A stretch of 33,236 nucleotides of DNA, from contig CAZGLR010000024.1 of assembly GCA_964526635.1 (NCBI GenBank), positions 1-33,236 on the forward strand, given 5' to 3'. The translations under genes were made by a program, and so were the position numbers. Shown one piece after another: positions 16,022 through 25,259 of the stretch. Under the pieces are notes generated by a model. It was not told the origin of the DNA and ran no database searches. It saw only the letters and a list, made by a program, of their open reading frames with translations. Every line of letters begins with the position of its first letter. Within the stretch, counting starts at the first letter, position 1. This DNA comes from CAZGLR01 sp964526635. GTDB taxonomy: Bacteria > Zixibacteria > MSB-5A5 > GN15 > JAAZOE01.

Positions 16022-17035
16022 ATGCAAAAAGGCTGTTTTGTTATTGGAGTAGTTCTCATATTGACAACCGTCATATGGGCACAGCATGATATCGAGACCG
16101 AGGAAATCCAGGGGCACACTATGTACACCGTACTTGGCCCGGGGGATATTCCGGCGATTATGGACCCGCAATTTGTCGATAGCAAGGCCGCAGAACAATA
16201 CTACCATGATGACGAACCATTAATGATTGTCCGGAGTAAAAATTCTGTGCGGGCGTATTCGACCTGGCATCTGGATCGCCATGAGATAGTCAACGATGTT
16301 ATTGATGGTAAACCGATTGCGGTAACGTGGTGACCATTATGTTTCACCGGCATCGTGTATGTCGCTCGGATCGATAATCAAAAATTGACGTTAGAGGCAT
16401 CGGGCAGGTTATGGCAGGATGCGCTGGTCATGTATGATCATCAGACTAACTCATTGTGGTCGCAGGTGAGTGGGGAGTGTATTAAAGGCCCACATCTCGG
16501 CAAAAAGCTCGAACTGTTTCCCTCGAGTTTCAGTACCTTTTCCGAAGCTCACAAGATTCCCGGAATCGTATTTCTGGCCAAGCCGGCCAGGGGACCGGGA
16601 CAGTCACCGTATCAGGCGTATTTTGAAGACCGCGGCCGTCTGGGGATTTTCGGCACCACCTACCGTGATACTCTCATTAACGGAAAGGACCTTATTTATG
16701 GTTTGCGTTCGGATGATCGTCAGATGGCTATTCCTGCAAAAATCTTCGAGACTTCGCCGGCGCAGATAATTGCCTTTGCCGGTGAGTGTTTCATTGTTAC
16801 CCGGACAGGGGAAAACAGCGTTGCGGGGTATCGGGTCAAAAACGGTGATTGTGACAAAATACGATTTTCGTCTGGTGAAGATATGATCACATTCGAAAGC
16901 GACGCAGACACGGAGATTTCACGGGTACCACTTCAAGACCTGCCCGAAAGTGATCGTGTAATCAACTACCCGATTATTTCATCCTTCTGGTTTGCGTGGA
17001 AAGCCTTCTTTCCAGCGACCGAGGTGCATAAATAA
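16022..17035 (+). CDS. Exported DUF3179 protein, candidate selenoprotein: in-frame UGA at the first Cys of the CPLC motif
   Basis: Read through the UGA at 16331-16333, this is one 337-residue protein. Residues 1-20 are a Sec signal peptide (cleavage after IWA). DIPAIMDPQFV and RHEIVNDVIDGKPIAVTW follow, then the UGA at codon 104, then PLCFTGIVYVA, LVMYDHQTNSLWSQ and further DUF3179 sequence to 17035. In the family as I know it this site reads VT(F/Y)CPLC, so the UGA replaces exactly the first Cys of a CxxC and would give U104-P-L-C107. No frameshift is needed, and the ~230 downstream codons are free of further stops and well conserved. A SECIS-like hairpin lies at the right distance. UGA is a normal stop elsewhere here. 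GGAAGGA precedes the ATG. DUF3179 function is unknown; a thiol/selenol redox role outside the cytoplasmic membrane is inferred. The alternative is a nonsense-mutated pseudogene or a sequencing error. Confidence 0.75.
16348..16364 (+). promoter_or_regulatory. Candidate bacterial SECIS hairpin downstream of the UGA
   Basis: CGGCAT (16348-16353) pairs with ATGTCG (16359-16364), with one G-U pair, around a five-base loop CGTGT. The loop begins 20 bases after the UGA and has G at its second position. An imperfect lower helix (16341-16347 with 16365-16371) can extend it. Spacing and loop G fit the bacterial SECIS rule as I know it: apical loop roughly 16-37 bases after UGA, with a G in the first two loop positions. 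Confidence 0.5.
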
Positions 17036-17061
17036 ATCGCGATAAGAAGGAAGCAGACATA

Positions 17062-17093
17062 AAAAAAGCCCCGAAGTATCCCGGGGCTTTTTT
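17062..17093. terminator. Bidirectional intrinsic terminator
   Basis: AAAAAAGCCCCG (17062-17073) and CGGGGCTTTTTT (17082-17093) form a 12-bp stem with an eight-base loop and U-runs in both directions. It separates the convergent DUF3179 and sorting-domain genes. Confidence 0.92.
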
Positions 17094-17119
17094 ATGCCTG
17101 CGTTTGGCAGGAAAGTATC

Positions 17120-19714
17120 TTACTTGATAATCACCAGTTTTCCGATTTGTTCACCCATCTCGGATTGGACATGCCAGAGATAAATTCCGGTCACGACCGA
17201 TTGGGTGTTGCGGCTGATGACGTCCCAGGTAGCATGCTGCGAGCGGGGGCCGCCTTCGGGATAATTGTGCTCAATCGTGTTGATCAAGTCGCCATCGATG
17301 GAATAAATCTTGATCGTACATACCCTCGGAAGATTGGCAAAATTGATTTTGCGGGCGCGTTCGGCTGACAGCGTTCGATCACGGTTTTCATAGCCCTGTT
17401 CGGCATAGCCGGCGTCGATGCGATACGGGTTGGGGTAGACGATAACCTCCATGCCTGTTTCTTCAACTTCATCAGCATCGGTCAGCGGGAATTCTTCGAC
17501 AGCGTTGGTTAGTGGCGAGGATTCCAGCGCACCCAGTTCAACATTGAGCGAGCCATAGTCGAAGGTGGTTACCGCGAAATTATATGAAACACTCGGCTGC
17601 AGATTTGTTATCCGGTAGGCATATTCATAAAACCGCTGCAGACCCTCGGAGGTAGTGTCGGTGGCATCGTCGCGGGAGGCATTCGGGTAAACTTTGTAAA
17701 TTCTGTTGGGGTCGGAAAGATCGGATTCGTTCCAGTCGACCGGAGCGAAATAGAAGAATTCCCCAAGCGAATCCACAAATGCATTGAATTCGTTGTAGTA
17801 GCGATTGGGGTCGAAATCCGAACCATATTTATCCTGAAGGTCTTCGATAGTCGATGGTGTCGGCTGTTGTTCCCAGAAAACAGTATCGGGCCGTGATGTC
17901 AGTTTAAAGACCCGATAGTCTTCGATATCATAAGATGCCAGCAGGACAAAATCCGATAGCTGATTGCCCTGGGCATAATAGACGCGGTAGCCTTCAAAGT
18001 CTTTTTCGTTGGCAAAAGGGTCTATGAAGTTTTCAGCTTCCTGACCGTTCCACTGGAGCGATACTTCGCCTCTACCGGGAGTGACTCGAACGACCGGGGG
18101 CGGCGGCGGGGCGGCGCCACGGAAATCGGGAACGCCATCGCCTTTAAAGAACACTTTCGTACATCTGTTTTCCGGATCCAGATCGCAATCGTAGTCGGGA
18201 ATTACGTCGCCTTTGAAATAACACTCGATACCAGTATCAACCGCCACCCGCCAGTAATATTCTCCGGAGTCACCGTCGTTATCGGTATCAAATCCCGGGT
18301 TGTCATAAATCCAGTCGGCCCAGCGGGCGTTAACACCGACATCAGTGAAATCGAGCTGATCATAGAACGGCTGCGGATTCCCGGCATCAAACAGAGTGCG
18401 GAAGGCGTCGGGGTCGCGATGAACCGAATCGGCCGCCATGTAGGCGATGGTAATCGGGAGGGTGTCTTCCGGCTGGACATTAAATGGTCCAAACGAGAGG
18501 AGGTATCGGGTATCGTAGCCATTGGCAAAATCTGTCGCGGTGGCTTCCGGCGGTGGCGACAGGTAACCTTCGGATACATGGCTGATAGCGGTGAACAGCT
18601 GATCATAGTCGAATTCATTACTCGACATGATATAGTATTTGACAATATCGCCGGTGGGCGTGCCCAGGTTTCCCTGCGGGAAGGGGAAGAACGGTTTCTC
18701 TTCGGTTCCGCGAAGGCGAGGGCCAAAATCAAGTGAGGCGTTTCCGTTGGAAATCCACCAATTAAAGCTGAATTCGAGTTCTTCGCTCGGCGTTCGAACG
18801 ACACGGGTACCGGTTAAGCCGATTGGTGATGAGAAGCCATAAAGACCGGCGTCATTGGGGTCGCCATCGTTGTCGGCGATCCATGCGACGTTGATCGTAT
18901 CGATCGGTTTGCAAGGGAAGTTGGCCGGGTCCGGCACGGTCTGGCGGAAACCGCAGATATCGTCCTCAAAACCGTTTTCAGATTTGGACTGGTGAAACAC
19001 GTCGCCGTCAATATAAATCCCGATGTACATATTCTGGATTGGAAACAGCCCGATATTGGTAAACTTGTAATCGATCAGGACAAAGTCTTCGGCATAATCG
19101 TAGCTCCAGACATAGCTGGCTTGACGAACGGCAATATTAAGCGGCTGATGCAGCCGGTTGTCAAATTCATCCTGACCGGTAATGTTGACATTGGTAAACG
19201 TATCGGTAAAGGTACTGATAAAATCCTGCTCTGAAACAGCATCGGAACTGAACTGAAGTTCATCCTGGCCCTTAAGGTTGGTCAGGCCAAGAATACCGCC
19301 GTCGTCACCGGGTTCGGGATTTAATTCAGTAATACCGGTAAACCAGCCGTCGGCCCCGATGGAGACCAGGGTATCCGATCCGATAACCGCGCCTATCCAG
19401 AGCGCGCCGGTGAACAGATACTCGATGTTTGAATTGATCGGAAATTCTCCCGAAGGCGCTTCTTCACCATCGATGATAGGATTATCAACGAAGCCGGTAC
19501 CGAAAGTGCCGTAGTTGGTAATCGTGAAGGCCAGTTTACCTTTGTTATGAACCTCGAACTGGAGGTTGGGTACTTCGTCGGCCAGCGGCAGTTTGTTGGG
19601 ACCGGGTCCCTTGCCCTGGGCATGGTACAGCGCACGCGACGAGATCGGCGCCGCGATAATCATTAGGCATACAAGCGATATACAAATCGCAAAAAGACGC
19701 GTCCTGGCAGTCAT
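17120..19714 (-). CDS. Exported ~860-residue protein with Type IX-like C-terminal sorting domain (paralogue A)
   Basis: 864 residues. A Sec signal peptide (~1-28) opens the protein. A large beta-rich region follows, beginning VPNLQFEVHNKGKLAFTI and carrying SEQDFISTFTDTFT, SYDYAEDFVLIDY and GIYIDGDVFH. Acidic loops DNDGDPND and DTDNDGDSGEYYW look like calcium-binding loops. GDGVPDFRGAAPPPPP then leads into a fibronectin-III-like domain (VSLQWNG). The C-terminal ~100 residues (VIVYPNPYRIDAGYA to GKLVIIK) form a FlgD-Ig-like/T9SS type-A-like sorting domain. Such modules direct secretion or cell-surface attachment in FCB bacteria. GGGGAT precedes the ATG. It is a close paralogue of 19883-22489 and 25260-27812. 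The specific function is unknown. Confidence 0.85.
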   Translation of the reverse strand: MTARTRLFAICISLVCLMIIAAPISSRALYHAQGKGPGPNKLPLADEVPNLQFEVHNKGKLAFTITNYGTFGTGFVDNPIIDGEEAPSGEFPINSNIEYLFTGALWIGAVIGSDTLVSIGADGWFTGITELNPEPGDDGGILGLTNLKGQDELQFSSDAVSEQDFISTFTDTFTNVNITGQDEFDNRLHQPLNIAVRQASYVWSYDYAEDFVLIDYKFTNIGLFPIQNMYIGIYIDGDVFHQSKSENGFEDDICGFRQTVPDPANFPCKPIDTINVAWIADNDGDPNDAGLYGFSSPIGLTGTRVVRTPSEELEFSFNWWISNGNASLDFGPRLRGTEEKPFFPFPQGNLGTPTGDIVKYYIMSSNEFDYDQLFTAISHVSEGYLSPPPEATATDFANGYDTRYLLSFGPFNVQPEDTLPITIAYMAADSVHRDPDAFRTLFDAGNPQPFYDQLDFTDVGVNARWADWIYDNPGFDTDNDGDSGEYYWRVAVDTGIECYFKGDVIPDYDCDLDPENRCTKVFFKGDGVPDFRGAAPPPPPVVRVTPGRGEVSLQWNGQEAENFIDPFANEKDFEGYRVYYAQGNQLSDFVLLASYDIEDYRVFKLTSRPDTVFWEQQPTPSTIEDLQDKYGSDFDPNRYYNEFNAFVDSLGEFFYFAPVDWNESDLSDPNRIYKVYPNASRDDATDTTSEGLQRFYEYAYRITNLQPSVSYNFAVTTFDYGSLNVELGALESSPLTNAVEEFPLTDADEVEETGMEVIVYPNPYRIDAGYAEQGYENRDRTLSAERARKINFANLPRVCTIKIYSIDGDLINTIEHNYPEGGPRSQHATWDVISRNTQSVVTGIYLWHVQSEMGEQIGKLVIIK

Positions 19715-19825
19715 AACATCCCCATAACTCTATACTTCTAAACTCCTGCAAACAGCTTTATCTTAGACGCCGTAAACGACTAATTGTGCAATGTAAAATA
19801 CCGGGCGGCAAAAGGCAAGGTGAAT

Positions 19826-19837
19826 TTTAGCGCTAAA
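19826..19837. repeat. 12-bp perfect palindrome
   Basis: TTTAGCGCTAAA lies between two tandem paralogues, next to the hairpin at 19841-19873 and upstream of the gene starting at 19714. It could be an operator half of a dimeric regulator site or simply part of the terminator region. Confidence 0.4.
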
Positions 19838-19840
19838 TGA

Positions 19841-19873
19841 TTTGAGCGCAGGTAGTATCCGCCTGCGCTCAAA
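19841..19873 (-). terminator. Strong hairpin after paralogue B, probable terminator
   Basis: TTTGAGCGCAGG (19841-19852) pairs perfectly over 12 bp with CCTGCGCTCAAA (19862-19873), ten bases past the stop of the minus-strand gene. There is no clean U-run (AAATCATTT follows), so termination strength is uncertain. It suggests the two paralogues are transcribed separately. Confidence 0.6.
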
Positions 19874-19882
19874 GTGCGTATC

Positions 19883-22489
19883 TCACTTAATAATAACCAG
19901 TTTCCCTATCTGATTGCCCATTTCCGACTCAACCTGCCAGATATAAATCCCGGTGACCACCGCCTGCGTATTGCGGCTGATGACATCCCAGGTTTCATGC
20001 TGAGACCCGGGGCCGCCGTCGGGATTGTTGTGATATATCTCCTTGATCAAGTCACCATCGATCGAATATATTCGAATCGTACAGACTTTGGGGAGATTGG
20101 CGAAATTGATTTTTCTGGCGCGTTCGGCCGACAGGGTGCGGTCGCGGTTTTCGTATCCGGCGGTGGCATAGCCGGCATCAATCCGATAGGGATTGGGGTA
20201 AACAATCACTTCCATGCCCTCGGCTTCAACTGTTTCGGCATCGGTCAAGGGGTACTCACTGACGGCATTGATCAATGGCGACGACTCCAGCGTACCCAAT
20301 TCCACCCGCAGGGAGCCATAGTCGAACGCGGTCACCGAAAAGTTGTACTCCACCGACGGCTGCAGGCCATCGAGGACGTATTCGTATTCATAGTATCGCT
20401 GATAGCCTTCTTCGGTAGTGTCGCTGGCATCGGCGCGTGACGCCCTGGGGTATCGTTTATAGATACCGTTGGGGTCGGTCAGATTGGATTGATTCCAGTC
20501 CTGAGGCACAAAGTAGAGGAATCGTCCACTGGGATAATTACCCGGGTCGGCGTCGGGATCCCGGAAAGCATGAAACTCATTGTAGTGCTCATTGGGATCG
20601 AGATCGGAACCAAACAGGGTCCGCAGGCTGTCGAGCGTCAGGGGCGGTCCGGTGCGCTCCCAGTAGACAGTATCGATAAAGTACTGTAACTCGTAAACCT
20701 GATAATCATTCAAGTCATACGTCGCTGTCATGATATAATCGGATTCACGATCGCCCTGGGCGAAATAGACACGATAACCCTCGAAATCTTTCAATCGGGA
20801 GAAGGGATCTTCGAATTCTTCCGATTCCTGACCATTCCATCGCAGCACGACACGCCCGGGACCGGGCGTAACCCGCAGGGCCGGCGGCGGCGGGGGGGAG
20901 GCGCCACGGAAATCGGGGACGCCATCGCCGGAGGTATAAACCTTCTCGCATGTCCAGTCCGTGGCAACTGAATCAGGAGGTTCCATGTTATAGAAGCACT
21001 CGTAATCGTCGCCCTTGCGGCAATAGTAGTAGTATTCGCCGGCGGTACCGTTGGAGTCGGTATCGACGCCCGGATTATCGAAAATCCAGTCAGCCCATTT
21101 GGAGTTTTCGCCGAAATCGGAGAAATCAAGCTGATCGTAGTACGGCTTCGGATTGGCGCAGTCGAAGAGAGTGCGAAACGCATCCGGATCATGATGCAGT
21201 GAATCTCCGGCGAGATAAGCGATAGTTATCGGGAGCGTGTCGCCGGGCTGTACCGAGTCAAAGGGGCCAAATGAGAGCAGGTAGCGGGTATCGAAGCCAT
21301 CGGCGAAATCACAGGCGCGGACAGCCTCCGGCGGCGACAGAAAACCTTCACCGGTATGACTGATGGCTGAGAACAACTGATCGTAATCGAACTCCTCATG
21401 AGCCATCACATAGTATTTGTAGATGTCCCCCATAGGAGTACCCAATTGACCGAACACAAATGGTTTGAAGGGGTCCTCCGGCGACCCTTGCAGACGCGGC
21501 CCAAAATCATTGGAGGCATTGCCATTGGATATCCACCAGTTAAAACGGTACTGCAGGTCGGCATTGGGTGTCCGGACGACCCGCGACCCGGTGGCCCCAA
21601 TCGGCGAGGAAAGGGTATACTGTCCGGCTTCATTGGGGTCGCCATCGTTATCCGCGATCCAGGCAATATTGACAGTATCAAGCGTGCGGCAGGGTGTTTC
21701 CTCGATCGGTTGAGTATGACGGAACCCGCAGATATCGTCATTGTACCCGGAGCCTTCGATGGATCTATGATACACGTCGGCATCGACATAAATCCCCATA
21801 TACATACGCTGAATTGGGAATTGCCCGATATTGGTGATGTGAAAATCCATGAGGACGAAATCTTCCGCGTATTCGTAGCTCCAGGCATATGTGTTCTGTG
21901 CCACGGAGACATTCAATGGGTGATGTGGCCGCTGATCGACGACATCCTGATCACCGGTAAGAGCGGGACTGGTAAAGGTGTCTGTATATGTACTTATGAA
22001 ATCTTGTTCTGATATCGCGTCTTCGCTAAAATTAGCGGCGCTTTTGATATTAGAACGCGATATGATCGCGCCTTCGGGTCCGGCATCTGGAAACATCTCA
22101 CGGCCGCCACCCCAACCGTCAGCGCCAACTGATACCAGGGTGTCAGAGCCAATGACCGCGCCGACCCAGATCGATCCGGCAAACAGGTAGTCGACATTGG
22201 AATTCTTGGGGAATTCGCACCCCTCGATTGTTTCACCATCGATCACATTGTTGGAAACATATCCCCGGCCGAAATTTCCGCTGTTGGTGATGATTAATGC
22301 GATTTTCCCGATATTGTGAACATCCCACTGGATATTGGGCACTTCTGCCATCGTTCCGCTCGGTTTAAGTTGATCGCTGGGTGATGTCTTGGAGTCGAAA
22401 ATCGCACGGGCCGCAAGCGGACCGGTCAGAAGGCCAAACAGCAATACGCACAGGAGTGCTGTCCGCCACGGCGAAGAATGATCTTGCAT
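19883..22489 (-). CDS. Exported ~860-residue protein with Type IX-like C-terminal sorting domain (paralogue B)
   Basis: 868 residues with the architecture of paralogue A. It has a signal peptide (~1-29, PLAARA), then VPNIQWDVHNIGKIALII, SEQDFISTYTDTFT, SYEYAEDFVLMDF and GIYVDADVYH. The acidic loop DTDSNGTAGEYYY follows. The linker is GDGVPDFRGASPPPPP, then a fibronectin-III-like segment (VVLRWNG) and a sorting domain from VIVYPNPYRIDAGYA to GKLVIIK. Many blocks are near-identical to A, which indicates a tandem duplication with later divergence. Extra Cys in the middle (CRKGDDYECF, CEKVYTSG) may form disulfides, as expected for an exported protein. GAGAGAGGT stands seven bases before the ATG. 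The role is unknown; surface or secreted structural protein is inferred. Confidence 0.85.
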   Translation of the reverse strand: MQDHSSPWRTALLCVLLFGLLTGPLAARAIFDSKTSPSDQLKPSGTMAEVPNIQWDVHNIGKIALIITNSGNFGRGYVSNNVIDGETIEGCEFPKNSNVDYLFAGSIWVGAVIGSDTLVSVGADGWGGGREMFPDAGPEGAIISRSNIKSAANFSEDAISEQDFISTYTDTFTSPALTGDQDVVDQRPHHPLNVSVAQNTYAWSYEYAEDFVLMDFHITNIGQFPIQRMYMGIYVDADVYHRSIEGSGYNDDICGFRHTQPIEETPCRTLDTVNIAWIADNDGDPNEAGQYTLSSPIGATGSRVVRTPNADLQYRFNWWISNGNASNDFGPRLQGSPEDPFKPFVFGQLGTPMGDIYKYYVMAHEEFDYDQLFSAISHTGEGFLSPPEAVRACDFADGFDTRYLLSFGPFDSVQPGDTLPITIAYLAGDSLHHDPDAFRTLFDCANPKPYYDQLDFSDFGENSKWADWIFDNPGVDTDSNGTAGEYYYYCRKGDDYECFYNMEPPDSVATDWTCEKVYTSGDGVPDFRGASPPPPPALRVTPGPGRVVLRWNGQESEEFEDPFSRLKDFEGYRVYFAQGDRESDYIMTATYDLNDYQVYELQYFIDTVYWERTGPPLTLDSLRTLFGSDLDPNEHYNEFHAFRDPDADPGNYPSGRFLYFVPQDWNQSNLTDPNGIYKRYPRASRADASDTTEEGYQRYYEYEYVLDGLQPSVEYNFSVTAFDYGSLRVELGTLESSPLINAVSEYPLTDAETVEAEGMEVIVYPNPYRIDAGYATAGYENRDRTLSAERARKINFANLPKVCTIRIYSIDGDLIKEIYHNNPDGGPGSQHETWDVISRNTQAVVTGIYIWQVESEMGNQIGKLVIIK

Positions 22490-22791
22490 GATTTGGTACC
22501 TCTCTCAATGCGCACACGCGCTGAATTCTGTCTTCTCTGGTGCCGGGGCACGGCGGAAATGTACGGTCTAAATCCCCCCCAGACAAGTCGTTTCGTCAAA
22601 AAAACGATGTCGGAGATATAACTCTGCCGGGGGATATCTTCATGTATTCCTGACGAGTTGTTAAACCGTAATATGAAATGAAAAATGGAATGGTACATTG
22701 AAAATCTATCGGTCCCGGAGCCGAAATCCCATCGCTTTTTTACAGCGGATATCTTATACTGTGCGAATTATTCGAAGGGATCGGTTCTCCG
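22490..22791. other. Divergent intergenic region (302 bases)
   Basis: Separates paralogue B (minus) from the MFS gene (plus) and must hold promoters for both. A TAATAT at 22669-22674 (plus) lacks a good -35 box. On the minus strand TTGACG (rc of 22595-22600) lacks a well-spaced -10. I see no confident promoter, RNA gene or coding sequence here. Confidence 0.5.
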
Positions 22792-24036
22792 GTGTGGAAA
22801 GACTATCTACAATTCGACAAGCGGGTCTATATCCTGGCGTTCGCCTGGCTGGTGACATCGGCCGGATTCGCGATGGTCATACCCTATGTTTCCATCTATT
22901 TCTTCGAAGAGCTGGGGATCTCGACGACAATTGTCGGCTTGTTTTTTGGCATCACGGCCGTAATCCGGGCGGTCCCGCAACCGTTTGCCGGCGTATTATC
23001 CGACAGAATCGGCCGGGTCGCCCTTATGGGCTGGTCGCAGTTGTTACGGGCAATTACATTTCTTGTTGTGGCCTATGCCATGTTTCGTGGCGCCGGATTT
23101 ATCGCACTTGGTAGTATCATTTGTCTAAACTTTTTCTTCGGCGCTTTTCTGCATCCGACGTCAATGGCATATGTCGCCGACCTGGTGGTAAAGGAGCAGC
23201 GGATACCATCGTATTCCTTTCTGCGCATAATGGCCAACCTTGGCTGGGCAGCGGGTCCGGCCATGGGTGGTTTCATTGCTGCGAAATCATACCCGGCATT
23301 GTTTGTCATCGCGGCTGTACTGACGTTGATATCCGGCCTGTATATGGTTATCGCATTGAAGGATGTCCCGCGAAAACGGAGGGCCGATGAACCCGCCTTC
23401 AGGCTGAAAGACGTGACTTCACTAAAGGGACAGGGACTGTTATTTCAGCATTGCCTGATTACTTTTGTGTTGCTGATAGCGGTGGCGCAACTGGTGGCCG
23501 GGATGTCTCTGTATTCGACCAGTGTAGTCGGGATCAGTAAGACGCAGCTCGGATTTCTTTTTCTGATAAATGGCGCTATGGTAGTGCTTTTGCAGTTGCC
23601 GATATCCTGGATGCTCAAACGTTTCCGACTGACCCGTCAGATGGCCTCGGGTGCGCTGCTCTATGGCATCGCCTACTTTATGTTTGGATTTGCCCAGGGT
23701 TTCGGATTGTTGGTGGTGGCGATTATTCTCATCAGTATTGCCGAGATGGTTGTCTTTCCGCCATCAACTACGATTGTCGCCAATTTATCGCCGCCAGATC
23801 AATATGGCCGCTATATGGGCGTGTACAGCCTGTTCATGACCGGAGGCTGGTCGTTCGGTCCGACCGTAATCGGTGTTTTGCTGGATCTGTTTCGCGGTCA
23901 GCCGATTGTACTCTGGAGTATCGTGGCCAGCAACGCCATGGTTGCCGCCGTGCTATATCTCTGGTTTGAGCGCAGACTTACACCGCAGGTCAACAGTGGT
24001 TTACGGGATGAAGAGGTAACCCATGCCGCGGCGTGA
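22792..24036 (+). CDS. Major facilitator superfamily (MFS) transporter
   Basis: 414 residues with about twelve membrane helices. The MFS motif A between helices 2 and 3 is present (GVLSDRIGRVALMGW). The second half repeats the pattern in weaker form (ISWMLKRFRLTRQMASG). Start is GTG at 22792, with GAAGGGA ~11 bases upstream; a TGA at 22699 limits any longer form and no other good start exists. The fold and motif point to a proton-coupled exporter, possibly for drugs or lipids, but no substrate can be read. It overlaps the glycosyltransferase-like gene by 14 bases, so the two are co-translated and may act on one lipid or glycan. Confidence 0.9.
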   Translation: MWKDYLQFDKRVYILAFAWLVTSAGFAMVIPYVSIYFFEELGISTTIVGLFFGITAVIRAVPQPFAGVLSDRIGRVALMGWSQLLRAITFLVVAYAMFRGAGFIALGSIICLNFFFGAFLHPTSMAYVADLVVKEQRIPSYSFLRIMANLGWAAGPAMGGFIAAKSYPALFVIAAVLTLISGLYMVIALKDVPRKRRADEPAFRLKDVTSLKGQGLLFQHCLITFVLLIAVAQLVAGMSLYSTSVVGISKTQLGFLFLINGAMVVLLQLPISWMLKRFRLTRQMASGALLYGIAYFMFGFAQGFGLLVVAIILISIAEMVVFPPSTTIVANLSPPDQYGRYMGVYSLFMTGGWSFGPTVIGVLLDLFRGQPIVLWSIVASNAMVAAVLYLWFERRLTPQVNSGLRDEEVTHAAA

Positions 24037-25150
24037 GTCCGCCGACCGGGCACAGATCGTTTTTCTCTATACGAATATCGGACGGGGGCATCCTTTTTAT
24101 CTCGATGGTATCGTTGAGAGATTCGATGCTGAGCATCCGGAAATCGATTATTTCATCGATGACGTCTTCACCCGTTCTCGCGGGACAGCGCTGGCGGCGT
24201 GGCAGACCGCGCGTCAGATGTATCGAACCGGTTCGCAAGGGGGGGCATTAACCAGATTATACTCCCGCTTTCGGCAAAGCGGCAGCGGGCAATCGCGTCT
24301 GTTGCTGACCACACTGGGGCGGGATATTATTCGGGCTTACGACGGATTCAGTGGACGGCTTGTGGTTGCTCATCCCATTCTGGCCAAAATCCTGGCGCCA
24401 TATGCCCGGGTTGTGTATCAGCATGGTGAACTGGTTGTTCCTGATGAAGCTCTGGTAAAAGGCTGCCATCGCATTCTGGTGCCGCTTTCGTCAACGGCGG
24501 AGGTATTCACTCGGGCCGGTATTCCTGAAACAACGGTTATCGTCACGGGGCAGTGTATTGAGTATGGTATTCAGGATAAAGTAGAAGCGGCGTATGAAGC
24601 GCGGTGTCGCCGTTTTGCCGACGGGGAGTCCCTGACGGTGGCTTTGTTCAGTTCCGGCGCATACCCTCGAATTCATCTTGATCAGATTATTACAGCGGCA
24701 GTCAGTCTTGCTGAGGCCGGACACAAACCGATAGTTTTTGCCGGTACCAGCCGAAAAATTGCCCGATGGCTGCGGATGCGATTCAGAAATCTTACGATTC
24801 CGGTGGTGGAATCGGTGTCGCGAGCAGACATCACGACCGTATCCGAAAACATCTTTGAAACCATGGATGTCTTTATTGCGCCGTCGCATGAACGTACCAA
24901 CTGGGCGATCGGGGCAGGGCTGCCGCAGCTTATTCTGATGCCGGCTATCGGGTCGTTCGCGCCACTTAATGCGGCATTGGCGCAATCAATGGGCGTGGCG
25001 GAGCCGTTGGGCAACGATGTCGTCGGGCGGTTAGATTATCTGATAACGTCGGGTAAGCTCGCGGCCATGGCCTGCGCCGGGTTTCATCCGATTCAATTGC
25101 AGGGATTCTCTGTTGCCGCCAATGAAATCCGTGCATCGATAGTAACGTGA
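24023..25150 (+). CDS. GT-B fold glycosyltransferase-like protein (MurG/GT28-like)
   Basis: 375 residues. The N-terminus FLYTNIGRGHPFYLDGI (14-30) corresponds to the glycine-rich acceptor-side loop (GGxGHxxPxx) of MurG and diacylglycerol glucosyltransferases. The C-terminal half has APSHERTNWAIGAGLPQLILM (~291-311), which matches the donor-binding region (GxxTxxExxxxGxPxIxxP) of GT28. No membrane helix or signal peptide. It likely moves a sugar from a nucleotide donor to a lipid or polymer, but acceptor and donor cannot be named. It starts 14 bases before the end of the MFS gene, which makes it the second gene of a two-gene unit. Confidence 0.75.
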   Translation: MPRRESADRAQIVFLYTNIGRGHPFYLDGIVERFDAEHPEIDYFIDDVFTRSRGTALAAWQTARQMYRTGSQGGALTRLYSRFRQSGSGQSRLLLTTLGRDIIRAYDGFSGRLVVAHPILAKILAPYARVVYQHGELVVPDEALVKGCHRILVPLSSTAEVFTRAGIPETTVIVTGQCIEYGIQDKVEAAYEARCRRFADGESLTVALFSSGAYPRIHLDQIITAAVSLAEAGHKPIVFAGTSRKIARWLRMRFRNLTIPVVESVSRADITTVSENIFETMDVFIAPSHERTNWAIGAGLPQLILMPAIGSFAPLNAALAQSMGVAEPLGNDVVGRLDYLITSGKLAAMACAGFHPIQLQGFSVAANEIRASIVT

Positions 25151-25167
25151 ACTGGTTTTGTTTTGAC

Positions 25168-25196
25168 TTGGCCCCGGCGGTGCAGAGAGTTATATT
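25168..25196 (+). promoter_or_regulatory. Possible promoter for paralogue C
   Basis: TTGGCC (25168-25173), a 17-base spacer, and TATATT (25191-25196), about 64 bases before the ATG at 25260. The -35 box is weak; a better TTGACT at 25163 is too far from the -10. Confidence 0.35.
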
Positions 25197-25259
25197 TGTA
25201 TTTTACATAAACTCCCCGGCGCCGTCATGTTATATGATCGAAACCGGCGGGGTAAGGAT

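Noticed and set aside
16331..16333. UGA reassigned to an amino acid genome-wide
   Set aside because: Several intact genes here end in TGA at family-typical lengths (3237, 4381, 5907, 29275), so UGA is a normal stop.
16022..17035. DUF3179 gene as a frameshifted pseudogene or as two separate genes
   Set aside because: Both parts are in the same frame with no insertion or deletion. The second part has no ribosome-binding site and begins in the middle of a conserved domain. A nonsense-mutated pseudogene remains possible, but the exact Cys position argues against chance.
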